Below, piece after piece: positions 16,247-25,437 of a DNA stretch of 60,923 nt; within the stretch, counting starts at the first letter, position 1, and each line of letters begins with the position of its first letter. Source of the DNA: Deltaproteobacteria bacterium (GTDB lineage: Bacteria > Myxococcota_A > Polyangia > Polyangiales > Sandaracinaceae); the NCBI GenBank assembly GCA_017303575.1, contig JAFLCL010000020.1, positions 1-60,923 of the forward strand. The letters are read 5' to 3'. Under the pieces are notes generated by a model. The model searched no databases. It was not told where the DNA came from and saw only the letters and a list, made by a program, of their open reading frames with translations. The position numbers were made by a program, and so were the translations under genes.

Positions 16247-18757
16247 CTACGAAGCACGCGGCGGATCGGCCTGTTTCCGACCAGCGCCGCGCCGGGCCCC
16301 GAGGACCAAGGCCAAGGGGGAGAACACGAACGCCAGACCGACGCCCACCGACGTCACGAAGCCCAGCGCGCGCAGGGCGGGATGCGCGCTCATCGCGAGC
16401 AGGCCGAACGAGAGCACCGTGGTCGCGCAGGCCACGACGATGCTCGCGAGCGTGGTCGCGGGCCCCGTCACCGCGTCGCGCTCCTCGAGCAGGAAGACAG
16501 CGTAGTCCTCGCCCATCGAGAGCACGAGCAGGCACGCGACGAGGTGCATGAGGTTCGCCTCTTGGCCGAGCAGCGGAACGAGCGCGAGGCTCGTGAGCGT
16601 CGCGAGGATCGCGGGCGCCACCGCCGCAAAGCCGAGCACCACGCTGCGGTAGCGCGCGAGGCACATCAGGAAGACCACGATCACGCCGCCGAGCACGAGC
16701 GAGAAGGCGCGCTCGCGGAAGGTGCGGTACGCGCCCTCGAGGTAGCGGGCCTGATCGAAGTAGCGCACGCCCTCGAGGGGAGCGAGGCGTCGGGTGAGCG
16801 CGTCCGCGTCGCGGACGCCTTCGACGAACGTGAGGTACGCGACACGACGGGCGCCGCCGCGATCGGTCACCTCGACGCGGAACGGCTGCACGAGTGGGCC
16901 GATCGAGGAGGCGCGCAGGGTCTCGGGATCGAGCGGTGGGGGGGCGGGCCCGGCGAGCTGATCGCGGAACGGCTGGAACAGCGCGGGCACGAAGCCCTCG
17001 CGCTCGAGGATCGCGTCGAGACGCGGAGGAAGCGTCGCATCGCCCCTGAACACGGCGTCGATCTCGCGCTGCGTCTCGGCGGATCGGAGGAAGGACGCGA
17101 TCGAACGGAAGCGCACGATCTCGCCACTCGCTCGCGCGGCTTCGAGCGCGACGGACGCACGATCGTCGGCGCGCAGCGCCGCCTCGTCGGTGTCGCCGAT
17201 GGCCATGACGAAGCGCCCCGCCTCGCCCTGCGCGACACGGCTGCGCACGCGCGCGTCCTCCGCCGCGAGGATCGGATCGACCTCGTTCATGCGCCGCAGA
17301 TCATCGACGAAGCTCAGCTGCGGCAGGCCGATCGCGCACACGAGGAGCGCCGCGATCGGCAGCAGCGACGCGACGAGCGGCCGCGCGCGCAGCTGCTCGA
17401 AGAGCCAGCCCTGAGAGCGCGCGAGCGCGAGGTGCGCGCGGGTGGGCACGACGTGCGCGGGCATGAACGGCGGCACGAGCCAGATCGTCGCCGCGAGCGA
17501 AGCGCCCACGCCGACGGAGGCGAAGAGCGCGAGCTCGCGCATGCCCGGAAACGACGAGAGGCCGAGGCCCGCGAGACCCGCGATGGTCGTGAGCGCGCCG
17601 AGCAAGAGCCCGGGCCGGAGGTGCGCCATCGTCGCCTCGGGGCTCTCCCTCGGCTCGAGCACCTGCTGGTTCACGTAGTGCGAGATGAAGTCGATGCCGA
17701 CGCCGAGGAGCGAGCTCCCGAAGGCGAGTGTGATCGCGTGCACGCTGCCGAACGCGAGCCGACACGCGACGACCGACATCACGGTGCCCACGCCGAGCGG
17801 GATCGCGCCCAGCAGCAGGAAGCGAACGCCGCGGAAGAGCACGAGGAAGAGCACCACGATGGCGAGGCTCGACACGATCGAGATGCGGCTCGTGTCGCTG
17901 CGGAGCGCACGCTCGGTGCGCACGGCGAAGCGCGCGACGCCCGCCTGCTCGAGCACGACGTCGGCCGCGGGCCCACCTGCTTCGTCGCGCGCACGCGTGA
18001 AGGCCTCGTCGATCGCGGCGAGGATGGGCTCCTGTGCCTCGGCGCGGAACGTGGTGCCGCGGCTCGCGAGCATCACGACGCCCCAGTGTGCCTCGCGGCC
18101 CCCGCGGGCCTGCGCCTCGGTCGCGACGAACACGCCGTCGATCACGTCGAGGGCCGTGCCGCGATCACCGGGCTCGCTCGGATCGCCCTGGAACGCTCGG
18201 AAGATCGAGGGGAACGCGAGCAGCGGATCCTCGGGCGCGATGCGGCGCACCAGCATGGCGGTCGGACCCGTGAGCTGCGCGCGCAGATCGCGCACGCGCG
18301 CACCGAGGCCCTCGTCGGTCGTGAGCGCGCGTGCCTCCTCGACGGAGCCAGCGACGAACGAGAGCCGACGCGGGAAGTAGAGCTCGTAGAACGCGCTCTG
18401 CGCGTCTTCCGGTGGCCCCGTGCGCACCCAGGCGATCGCCTCGTTCGAGCGGAGCGCGTCACCCACCGACCGTGCGAGCGAGGCCGCGAGGTGAGCGTCG
18501 TCAGTCGGCCCGATGGAGACGATCGACGTGCGCGCGAGCTCGGAGTCGGTGACCTCGCGCGCGATGGCGGCGAGCTCGGCGTCGTCGCTCTCGGGCACGA
18601 ACTCCGTGGGATCGGTGCGGAGCGCCAGCCCGGAGAAGGCCCACACGCCCGAGGCCGCCACGAGCGCGAGCGCGAGCGTCGACACCACACGCGCGCGCAT
18701 GCGCTGCGCGGTCAGGCGCGCGCTCGGTGGCTCGGGGCTCGACGTCGGGGGAGGCAC
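16247..18757 (-). CDS. MMPL/RND-family exporter
   Basis: 836 residues. The layout is that of an RND/MMPL transporter: an N-terminal helix, a large periplasmic loop (about 60-290), five helices, a further helix (about 440-460), a second periplasmic loop, and five final helices. The helix segment LLGVGIDFISHYVNQQ in the first half and SMGEDYAVFLLEE in the second contain the acidic residues that carry protons. Such proteins export lipids, hopanoids or aryl-polyene precursors across the inner membrane. It begins at GTG 18757, 11 nt after a TATGCT hexamer. The hydrolase gene follows after 3 bp, so a cargo carrying an ester bond is plausible. Confidence 0.85.
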   Translation of the reverse strand: MPPPTSSPEPPSARLTAQRMRARVVSTLALALVAASGVWAFSGLALRTDPTEFVPESDDAELAAIAREVTDSELARTSIVSIGPTDDAHLAASLARSVGDALRSNEAIAWVRTGPPEDAQSAFYELYFPRRLSFVAGSVEEARALTTDEGLGARVRDLRAQLTGPTAMLVRRIAPEDPLLAFPSIFRAFQGDPSEPGDRGTALDVIDGVFVATEAQARGGREAHWGVVMLASRGTTFRAEAQEPILAAIDEAFTRARDEAGGPAADVVLEQAGVARFAVRTERALRSDTSRISIVSSLAIVVLFLVLFRGVRFLLLGAIPLGVGTVMSVVACRLAFGSVHAITLAFGSSLLGVGIDFISHYVNQQVLEPRESPEATMAHLRPGLLLGALTTIAGLAGLGLSSFPGMRELALFASVGVGASLAATIWLVPPFMPAHVVPTRAHLALARSQGWLFEQLRARPLVASLLPIAALLVCAIGLPQLSFVDDLRRMNEVDPILAAEDARVRSRVAQGEAGRFVMAIGDTDEAALRADDRASVALEAARASGEIVRFRSIASFLRSAETQREIDAVFRGDATLPPRLDAILEREGFVPALFQPFRDQLAGPAPPPLDPETLRASSIGPLVQPFRVEVTDRGGARRVAYLTFVEGVRDADALTRRLAPLEGVRYFDQARYLEGAYRTFRERAFSLVLGGVIVVFLMCLARYRSVVLGFAAVAPAILATLTSLALVPLLGQEANLMHLVACLLVLSMGEDYAVFLLEERDAVTGPATTLASIVVACATTVLSFGLLAMSAHPALRALGFVTSVGVGLAFVFSPLALVLGARRGAGRKQADPPRAS

Positions 18758-18768
18758 GGAGGGTCGCG

Positions 18769-18774
18769 AGCATA
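18769..18774 (-). promoter_or_regulatory. Possible -10 hexamer TATGCT
   Basis: On the reverse strand TATGCT ends 11 nt before the GTG at 18757. No Shine-Dalgarno sequence stands between them, so the mRNA would have a leader of about 4 nt. No -35 box is evident. Confidence 0.35.
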
Positions 18775-18797
18775 GCCGCGGGCCCCCGGATCGCCCG

Positions 18798-20255
18798 TCA
18801 CCTCGCGAGGTTGAGGTTCACGTACGCATCCTCACCGGTCACGTCGCGCTCCACCCATGGCGCGAGCCACGCGGGCAGCTCGGGATGCTCCTCGGTGCTG
18901 CGGAGCTCGACCTCGCAGAGCACCAGCTCGCGGTCGGTGAAGACATCGAGCTCCCACGTGTAGCCGCCGTCTTCGATCGCATACCGACGCTTCTCGACGC
19001 GGCGACCTTCGGTGAGCGCCCAGAGCTTCGTGAACAGCGCGCGCGAGATCTTCTCTTCGATCTCGATGCGCTCGAGGCCGCTGCCGAGCTTCACCGTGCG
19101 GAGGTACTTGGTGCCCGAGGCGTCGCTCTTCTTGCGCAGGCGCTCGACGATCTCCTCGCCCGGCACATAGCCCTGCGCCAGGCGCGCGTAGGGCTTGCCG
19201 CGCACGAACGGTGGCACGGCCGTGAGGAGGTACTTGCGCTCGATCTCGGTGGGCAGGCCCGACGCGCCCGAGGCGAGCTCCATCGCCGCGCACGCGCGCT
19301 CGACGAGCTCGGCCACACGGTCGAGCCCCGGCCCGTGCACGTGCTCGCCCAGGATCTCCTCGAACAGCTCGCGCTTGCGGACCTGCGCGCGGGTGAGCAA
19401 CGCGAGGAGGCCCGGCTCGGCGTCCGGATCGCCCTTGCGCGGTGGGCTCGCGTCCGCGTCCGAGACCACGAGGCCCACCGCCGTGCGCGCGCGATCGAGC
19501 GCGGCCGTCTCGATCGCCTGCGAGAGCGCGGCCGTGCGCACGGCGAGGTCCTGCAGCTCTCCCAGCGCGTCCTGCAGCGCCTTGAGCGACGAGAGCGCCG
19601 GGTCGAGCTCGGGCACTGTGCCGCGCACCGGCTCGAGCACGTAGCGCAGGCGCTTGCCGATGATGCGCGCCTCGTGCGCGACGGCCTCGTCTTCGAGGGT
19701 GCGCACCGCGCGCAGCGTGTGCGTGAGCTCGGCGAGCTCGCGGCGCGCCGAGGACGCGACGAGCGAGCCGAAGCTCGAGGCGTGCGGCTCGGCGTTCACC
19801 ACGAAGCGCACTGCGTACTCGGAGAGATCGTCGGCGAGCCGATCGATCAGCGTCTCGAGGTGATCGAGCTTCTCGGTGCGGAGCGTGCGGTACACGGTGT
19901 CGCGCGTGTGCGCGAGCTGCGCACGCCACCTCTCGGCCCCCTCGCGCTCGGTCGCGCCCAGCGACTCGCTCGTGGTCTCGAGCCATGCCAGCTGCACCTC
20001 GGCGTCGCGCCCTGCGCTCGTGAACTGCACGAGGTCACGGAGTCGACGCGCGCGCTTCTTCGGGATCGCGCCGCGCACGGCGCTCGGGTGGGCGCGCAGC
20101 GTCGAGCGGAGACGACGCAAGGCCACGCGGAGATCGTGCAGCGCCTCGTCGTCCTCGGCGCCTCGCACACGCACCAGCGCCGCGCGGGCCTCGTCGAGAA
20201 ACCCCAGCGCGACACGGCGCACACCTTCTTCGGCGCGCAGACGGAGGAGCGGCAT
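18798..20255 (-). CDS. CHAD-CYTH domain protein
   Basis: 485 residues. The N-terminal half is an alpha-helical CHAD domain, which binds polyphosphate; it has His/Arg/Lys-rich helices such as DEALHDLRVALRRLRS and AHEARIIGKRLRYVL. The C-terminal 170 residues are a CYTH triphosphate tunnel domain: EIERKYLL (ExExK), then RLRKK, KYLRTVK, EIEEKIS, KRRYAI and WELDVF, and CEVELRS. CYTH enzymes hydrolyse inorganic triphosphate or make cAMP. In most fused proteins CYTH comes first; here the order is reversed. It is soluble and likely works in polyphosphate metabolism. TAGATC six bases before the ATG may be its -10 element. Confidence 0.87.
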   Translation of the reverse strand: MPLLRLRAEEGVRRVALGFLDEARAALVRVRGAEDDEALHDLRVALRRLRSTLRAHPSAVRGAIPKKRARRLRDLVQFTSAGRDAEVQLAWLETTSESLGATEREGAERWRAQLAHTRDTVYRTLRTEKLDHLETLIDRLADDLSEYAVRFVVNAEPHASSFGSLVASSARRELAELTHTLRAVRTLEDEAVAHEARIIGKRLRYVLEPVRGTVPELDPALSSLKALQDALGELQDLAVRTAALSQAIETAALDRARTAVGLVVSDADASPPRKGDPDAEPGLLALLTRAQVRKRELFEEILGEHVHGPGLDRVAELVERACAAMELASGASGLPTEIERKYLLTAVPPFVRGKPYARLAQGYVPGEEIVERLRKKSDASGTKYLRTVKLGSGLERIEIEEKISRALFTKLWALTEGRRVEKRRYAIEDGGYTWELDVFTDRELVLCEVELRSTEEHPELPAWLAPWVERDVTGEDAYVNLNLAR

Positions 20256-20319
20256 GCGCCCGATCTACCCGATCACGAGCGCCGAGTCGGTGACAACGTT
20301 CGAGGCCCGCGAGCCGCGA

Positions 20320-20967
20320 TCACGAGCCGTTGGAAACGGCGCGGATCGTGATGTTCACGCGGATGGTGTCCGAGACCTTGAGGCGCACGAGCGGGTTCAC
20401 CGAGACGTCGTGATCCGGCAGGTTCACCGTGAACGCGGCCTGACCGCGGATGAGGTCGCCGGTGATGCCCTGCGCGCGCAGCTCGTCGCTCGCGGGGATC
20501 CAGCGCACCTGCGCCTGAGCGACGACGTCGCGCGTCACGCCGTGCACCGTGAAGCGCCCGCGGATCGTGAGCCGCGTGACGGCGCCCGCCGTGAGCGCGG
20601 TGGCGCCCTCGACGGCGGTGATCTCGAGCGACGCGTTGGGGAAGCGCCCCGCGTCGAGCCAGCCCGAGCCGTGCAGGTGCTCGTCGCGGAGATCGAGGCC
20701 GGTGCGGATCGAGCTGATCGGCACCTGCACCGAGCCGCGCGACGCGCCCACGTTCTGCGGGTCGATGGTGAGCGTGCCCTGCACGTTCGTGCTCACGCCC
20801 GTGATGCGCTCGAGCGGCGCGTCCGACACGAACTGCATGCGGCTGCCGGAGCTGACGCGGAACTCGCGTGCCTGCGCGCTCGAGAGCGAGGGCGCGAACG
20901 ACGAGGCGATCGCGACCGCGACCGCGACCCAGCTCCACACACTCGGGTTCTGCCAGAAACCACGCAT
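20320..20967 (-). CDS. Periplasmic YceI-family protein
   Basis: 215 residues. A Sec signal peptide ends near SLSSAQA. The mature part is a YceI-type lipocalin-like barrel: REFRVSSGSRMQFVSDAPLE at its start, DLRDEHLHGSGWLDA, then the Phe-Pro-Asn-Ala segment. These barrels bind isoprenoid or fatty amide ligands in the periplasm. ATG 20967 was preferred over ATG 20973 because AAGGAG lies 8 nt before the former and only 2 nt before the latter. It stands alone, 64 bp from the CHAD-CYTH gene. The ligand is unknown. Confidence 0.88.
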   Translation of the reverse strand: MRGFWQNPSVWSWVAVAVAIASSFAPSLSSAQAREFRVSSGSRMQFVSDAPLERITGVSTNVQGTLTIDPQNVGASRGSVQVPISSIRTGLDLRDEHLHGSGWLDAGRFPNASLEITAVEGATALTAGAVTRLTIRGRFTVHGVTRDVVAQAQVRWIPASDELRAQGITGDLIRGQAAFTVNLPDHDVSVNPLVRLKVSDTIRVNITIRAVSNGS

Positions 20968-21034
20968 CGTCATCTCTCCTTGGCGCTCACCGCGCGACCT
21001 CGTGTCTCCGCGCTACGCGGGGGACCCGAGGACG

Positions 21035-22555
21035 TTACTCGATGTGACCCGGGTCCTGCGGCGGAATCGCGGGGCACGTGCCGTTCGACGCGATCTCGAC
21101 CGGCGGATTCATGATCGCGTCGCGGAGGCTCGGATCGCCCTCGAAACCAAGCGTTCCGTCCTCACGCCGCGTGAGACCGAGGGCCGCGTACGCCTCGCGC
21201 AGATCGGGGAACGTGGCGGTGTCGAGCCACGACGCGACGATGTCGCGCACGACGCGATCGTCGTCGTCGAAGGCTGCGAGCAGGGCCTCGGCCGAGAGCG
21301 TGCTGTCGTGTCGGTCGGCCACGCGCGCGATGCGGGCGTCGAGCGTGCCGAGGCCGCGCGTGCGGAGCGCGACGTCGATCGACATCACGATCGCCGCGCC
21401 GCCCCAGTAGACGCGGGTGTAGGCGCGGCTCGCTTGCATCTCTCGCGACTCGATGCGCAGCGTCACGCCCGTGCCGTCCCGTGCGCCGCGCCGGAGGCCA
21501 TCGTCGATCTCACGCCACGCCTGCTCGGCGCTCTGCATGCCGGCGCGCGCGCGGTTCACCTCTTGGTAGTAGGTGGCGAGGCCCTCCGAGAGCCACGCGT
21601 CCTCGCTCGGGACGTACGGCGTCGCGAGGTGCGCGAGCTCGTGCACGAGCGTCCAGTCCGTCTCGAGCGAGGCCGGCGGATCCTCGGCGACGAGCGCGAT
21701 CACCGAGGGCCGCGTGCCGCGCCCCGCCATGCCGAAGAGCACGGGTGTGTCGCCCGGCATCGGGATCGCCGTGATCGTGGCGCCGCGCGCCGTCGCGAGG
21801 CCCGTGATCATCGCGCTCGCGCGGCCTGCGCGCGCGACCCACGGCACGAAGTGCGGGCTCGCGGCGAGCGGTGACGAGGCGGGCAGCACGACCGTCGTGC
21901 ACCCGCCCGGCACGGGGATCTCGCGACGCGTGAGCGCGCCGAACGCTGCGTAGCCGACGTAGCGATGGCTGCGCTCGTCGAGGTACAGGCCCTCCTCGTC
22001 TTCGCCGAAGATCGGGCTCATCGAGGCGCCCTCGGGCAGCACGAGCCTCACGCGGTGTCGCGCGTTCGTGCGCCACGGCTCGGCGGCGAGGACGAACGCG
22101 CTCGTTGCACACATCACGAGCGCGCTCGTGCGCATGCAGCCGCTCATCCCGCCCGAGGAGCCGAGGTCGAGCCGCACGCGCACGCAGTCGTCGGGCGCGA
22201 GCTCGCGTGTGCGCATCGTGAGCGGGCCGCTGGAGCCGACGTCGATCGGGTCCTCGGTGCCGTCCGCGTGCACGACGCGTGCGCTCGCGAGCCTGGTGCG
22301 TGCCTCGGCGTGGATCGACACGAGGCGATCGGTCCAGGGGCCTTCCGAGCACAACGTCTCGGTCATCTGCTCGAGACGATCGTCGATCGCGATCTCGTAA
22401 CGAACGCTGGAGAGAGACGCTGCTCGCTCGCGCGAGGGCTCGACCGGTGCACCGCCACACGCGGGCACGAGCACCACGAGCACCCCGGCGAGGCCGCGAT
22501 CGAGGCGCGTCGTGCGCACGACGGAAGGACCGCCCGGTCGCTCCGAACGGCTCAC
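21035..22555 (-). CDS. Gluzincin-like metalloprotease lipoprotein
   Basis: 506 residues. The lipoprotein signal ends at LVPAC. A beta-rich domain (about 40-280) precedes the zinc site HELAH, followed 13 residues later by WLSEGLATYYQE, which supplies the third ligand Glu. The HExxH plus distant Glu layout is that of gluzincins (M1 and peptidase_MA families). All catalytic residues are present, so an active periplasmic or surface peptidase is expected. The start may be the GTG at 22555 or a GTG at 22519; the latter gives a more usual signal length. It lies 15 bp after the YkvA-like gene and is probably cotranscribed. Confidence 0.8.
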   Translation of the reverse strand: MSRSERPGGPSVVRTTRLDRGLAGVLVVLVPACGGAPVEPSRERAASLSSVRYEIAIDDRLEQMTETLCSEGPWTDRLVSIHAEARTRLASARVVHADGTEDPIDVGSSGPLTMRTRELAPDDCVRVRLDLGSSGGMSGCMRTSALVMCATSAFVLAAEPWRTNARHRVRLVLPEGASMSPIFGEDEEGLYLDERSHRYVGYAAFGALTRREIPVPGGCTTVVLPASSPLAASPHFVPWVARAGRASAMITGLATARGATITAIPMPGDTPVLFGMAGRGTRPSVIALVAEDPPASLETDWTLVHELAHLATPYVPSEDAWLSEGLATYYQEVNRARAGMQSAEQAWREIDDGLRRGARDGTGVTLRIESREMQASRAYTRVYWGGAAIVMSIDVALRTRGLGTLDARIARVADRHDSTLSAEALLAAFDDDDRVVRDIVASWLDTATFPDLREAYAALGLTRREDGTLGFEGDPSLRDAIMNPPVEIASNGTCPAIPPQDPGHIE

Positions 22556-22570
22556 GTCGGACGCGTCACG

Positions 22571-23119
22571 TCACTTGGGGAGCTTGGCGTCGAAGAACGC
22601 CTTGAGCTTGATCAGGTTCTTCTCCTCACGCGAGAAGCCCGGCGGCTCGTACGTCTTGGCGAAGCCGCGCACGTCGGAGACGAAGTCTGCGCGCACGCCG
22701 TCGTCGCCGAGGATGTCGCCCACCGAGCGGCCACGCGCCGCGCCCTTGCGCAGGCCCTTCACGTACGCCTCGAGGCGCACGTAGTCCTTGCCGAGGAACT
22801 CGCGCAGCGGGTCGCAGTCGTTCGCGAGCGGCGTGAGCACCGCGAGGCGCGTGGGCGCGATCTCGCCATCGCCGTTGATCGCCAGATCGGCCGCCACGCG
22901 GAGGACGAACGCGTCGTCGAGGTAGCCGATGTCGTCGATGCCGTCGGGGATGAGATCGAGCGACTTGAAGAGGTAGTTGAGACCTCCCGCGATCGACTCA
23001 CGCGCCGGCTGGGACACGCCGTCTCCCTCGAGGAGACCACCCAGCTTCTCCGCGTCCTCACCGAGGGTCCGCAGCCAGCCGGCAAACGTGTCGAGGTACT
23101 TGGCCAGCGATTCGCTCAT
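22571..23119 (-). CDS. YkvA/DUF1232-family protein
   Basis: 182 residues. The central segment GGLNYLFKSLDLIPDGIDDIGYLDDAFVL (about 46-74) matches the DUF1232/YkvA signature, in which a short hydrophobic stretch is followed by a conserved Pro-Asp and Asp-Asp pair. The function of this family is not established. The rest is helical and charged. GGAGGA precedes the ATG at 23119 with proper spacing, and a TAGCAT hexamer lies about 50 nt upstream, so this transcript has a normal leader. The gene leads an operon with the metalloprotease lipoprotein. Confidence 0.72.
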   Translation of the reverse strand: MSESLAKYLDTFAGWLRTLGEDAEKLGGLLEGDGVSQPARESIAGGLNYLFKSLDLIPDGIDDIGYLDDAFVLRVAADLAINGDGEIAPTRLAVLTPLANDCDPLREFLGKDYVRLEAYVKGLRKGAARGRSVGDILGDDGVRADFVSDVRGFAKTYEPPGFSREEKNLIKLKAFFDAKLPK

Positions 23120-23169
23120 CGTTCGATCCTCCGCAGTCCCGCGGGCCCTGGCCCATCGGGAGAGCGCGG

Positions 23170-23175
23170 ATGCTA
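23170..23175 (-). promoter_or_regulatory. -10 hexamer TAGCAT of a leadered transcript
   Basis: TAGCAT on the reverse strand lies about 50 nt before the ATG at 23119. The gap contains GGAGGA close to the start codon. It uses the same hexamer type as the leaderless promoters but has a normal leader, a useful internal contrast. Confidence 0.35.
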
Positions 23176-23220
23176 GCCGACTCGGCCGCGCGTCCACAAC
23201 GCCTCTCGCGCATGGTCTCG

Positions 23221-25437
23221 TCAGCGTGCGATCGTCGCGAGCAGGTCGTTCCAGAGCTCGTGCCGCAGCACGCTCGGCACGGCGCTCGTGAGCAGCACCG
23301 AGCGCGGCGCGTGCAGAGGCGCGTCCGGCGGCGGCAGACGATGCACCTCGATGCCCTCGATCGTGATCGGCGTGTCGGTCTCGGGCTGCGGCACCGCCGT
23401 GTGCACGAGCACGGCCTCGAGGCGGAGGCTCGTGAACGGACGCGTGTAGCGATCGACCCAGCCGCCATCGCCCGAAGGTCCTCGCTCCCAGCCCAGGCGC
23501 TTCATGCGCCCTCGCACGACGAAGCTCGAGATCGACTCCTGATCCGGCGGCACGATGCGCAAGAGCCCCGGCTGCGAGGCGTCGAGCGCGTGACGTGCGC
23601 GACCGAGCTGGGGAAAGAGCGGCGCGAGCTCGTACTCGGCGAGGTGATCGGCGAACCGCGTCTCCTCGGCGTCGGACAGCTTCGAGCCGTGCGCGATCGT
23701 GATCGTCGCGTCCTCGGGCAGGCGCAGCGTGTCGTGATCGACGGTGACGAAGGTTCCGTCCTCGCTCACGCGACACGCTGCGATCGCGCGACCTTCTGCA
23801 TCGCGCGCGAGCAAGAGCACGCGCGCGAGCAGCACACGCATGATCGGATGCGCGAGGTACACGTCGCGGAAGTCCGAGAGCGGCATCGCGCGCTCGCTGC
23901 ACATCGAAGCGAAGAGGCGCTCGCGCTGCGCGGCGATCAGCGTCTTGAGCTCCTTCTTCGAGCTCGCGAGCCGCTTCTTCTCTGCCGCCGCGTGCGCGGC
24001 GTCTTCGTCCTTGCGAGGCTCGGGCAGCTTCGCGATCAGGCTCGCGCCGTGCTCGTCCACGGTGAACAGCGCGAGCTCGAGCTCGGTGTCGAGCCGCCCC
24101 TCGAAGCGACGCGTGACGCGGACCGCGCCCTCGTCCTCGACGTCGTCCGAGGCGTCCGCGCCCTCGCGCGCCTCGACGTACACGAGCCGCAGCGTCGCGT
24201 CGTCGTCGAGCCCCGCGGTGGGGATCGTGCGATCGGCGAGCTCGTCGCTGCTCCAGCCGCGCGCGGCCGCGAGCTCGTTCACGAGCCGCTCGGCCTCCTT
24301 GCGCAGGCTCGCCGTGCGGAAGCGCATCGAGAACCGCACCAGCGCCTGCGTCGCCGCGCGATCGTCCATGCCCGCGAGCATGTGGAGCATCGCGCGGCTC
24401 GCACCGATGCGGATCCCCCGGAAGTCGCGGACGTACTTCACGAGCTTGGGCACGAGCGTGCGCGGCGCGAGCGCAGCCGCCACGGCGAGCACGCCGCGCT
24501 GATCGAGCGCGCCGATGTCGACCGACTTGCCCACGATCCACGACAGCGACCCCACGTTCAGCCTGAAGGTCGGCGTGCGTGCGTAGGCCTCGAGCGGCAT
24601 GCCCGCGTTGGACGCCCACGTCTCGAGCCGCTCGCGCACGTCGGGGTCGAGGGGCTCGGGCAGGCGGAAGTCCTCGTCCAGCCAGCGCTCGTAGATCGCG
24701 TCGCCGAGCGCCTCGCGCTCGCGCTCGTTCATCTCCGCGGCGTACGCCGTGAGCAACGGCGAGGCGATCGGCGTCTTGCCCTTCAGCGCGGTGACGAGCC
24801 ACGACGTGACGACCTCCGCCGGCACGGCCGTACCGTCCTTCCACGACACGTGAGGCAACGTGTCGATCGCGAGGAAGGCGAGCGCGGGCGGCACGCCCTT
24901 GGCGAGCACCTTCTGGGCGTCCTTCTCGAGCTGCGCGCGATCGAGGAACCGATCGATGGGCGCGCCGAGACCGACGAGCGCACGCAGCATCGCCGCGCGC
25001 ACGAGCTCGACCTTCTCCTTCCGGAACGCGGCGACGAGCGTGGGGATCGCCTCGTTCGCGCGGAGACGAGCGAGCCAGCCCGCTGCGTGCTGCCGCGTGT
25101 CCTTGGCGCCGCTCGAGAGCTCGCCGATCAGCGCCGCGATGGGAGGCTCGCCGCGCGCGAGGACCGACTGCGCGAGCTCGCGCTCCTCTCGGCTCGTGCC
25201 GAGCGCGAGCGTCATCAACACCTTCGAGAGCGCGGGGGTCGGCTCGATCTCACGCAGCGCGGCGATGAACGCGTTGCGCCGTCCGTGACCATCCCAGCTC
25301 GCCTCGCCCTCGAGCGCACGCGTGTCGAGGAGGCGCGGGAGCTCCTCGGGGGCCTGTCGCAGGATCTCCTGCGCTGGCCCGAGATCGCCCTCGTAGTAGG
25401 CCTTCCGAGCGAGGGAGACGTCGAGCGCGGAGACCAT
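23221..25437 (-). CDS. DUF4132/MolR-like protein with HEAT-like repeats
   Basis: 738 residues. The N-terminal 430 residues are helical repeats of HEAT type (for example SGAKDTRQHAAGWLARLRANEAIPTLVAAF). From about 440 a DUF4132-like domain is recognisable: ELADRTIPTAGLDDDATLRL, FTVDEHGASLIAKLPEPRKDED, then the long helix with KKELKTLIAAQRERLFASM and the HPIMRVLLARVLLLARD segment. DUF4132 proteins (MolR-like) have no settled function. Start ATG 25437 overlaps the stop of the preceding gene (TGATG), so the two are translationally coupled. The protein is soluble and probably acts as a scaffold or regulator. Confidence 0.72.
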   Translation of the reverse strand: MVSALDVSLARKAYYEGDLGPAQEILRQAPEELPRLLDTRALEGEASWDGHGRRNAFIAALREIEPTPALSKVLMTLALGTSREERELAQSVLARGEPPIAALIGELSSGAKDTRQHAAGWLARLRANEAIPTLVAAFRKEKVELVRAAMLRALVGLGAPIDRFLDRAQLEKDAQKVLAKGVPPALAFLAIDTLPHVSWKDGTAVPAEVVTSWLVTALKGKTPIASPLLTAYAAEMNEREREALGDAIYERWLDEDFRLPEPLDPDVRERLETWASNAGMPLEAYARTPTFRLNVGSLSWIVGKSVDIGALDQRGVLAVAAALAPRTLVPKLVKYVRDFRGIRIGASRAMLHMLAGMDDRAATQALVRFSMRFRTASLRKEAERLVNELAAARGWSSDELADRTIPTAGLDDDATLRLVYVEAREGADASDDVEDEGAVRVTRRFEGRLDTELELALFTVDEHGASLIAKLPEPRKDEDAAHAAAEKKRLASSKKELKTLIAAQRERLFASMCSERAMPLSDFRDVYLAHPIMRVLLARVLLLARDAEGRAIAACRVSEDGTFVTVDHDTLRLPEDATITIAHGSKLSDAEETRFADHLAEYELAPLFPQLGRARHALDASQPGLLRIVPPDQESISSFVVRGRMKRLGWERGPSGDGGWVDRYTRPFTSLRLEAVLVHTAVPQPETDTPITIEGIEVHRLPPPDAPLHAPRSVLLTSAVPSVLRHELWNDLLATIAR

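Noticed and set aside
3034..18757. Biosynthetic gene cluster from UbiA plus MMPL exporter
   Set aside because: They are 13 kb apart, on different strands, with unrelated genes between. No ketosynthase, NRPS or tailoring set is present.
15293..18775. Very long open frame on the forward strand opposite the hydrolase and MMPL genes
   Set aside because: Its protein is almost all Arg/Glu/Ala/His without a fold or motif. The reverse-strand genes have clear families. High GC content keeps antisense frames open.
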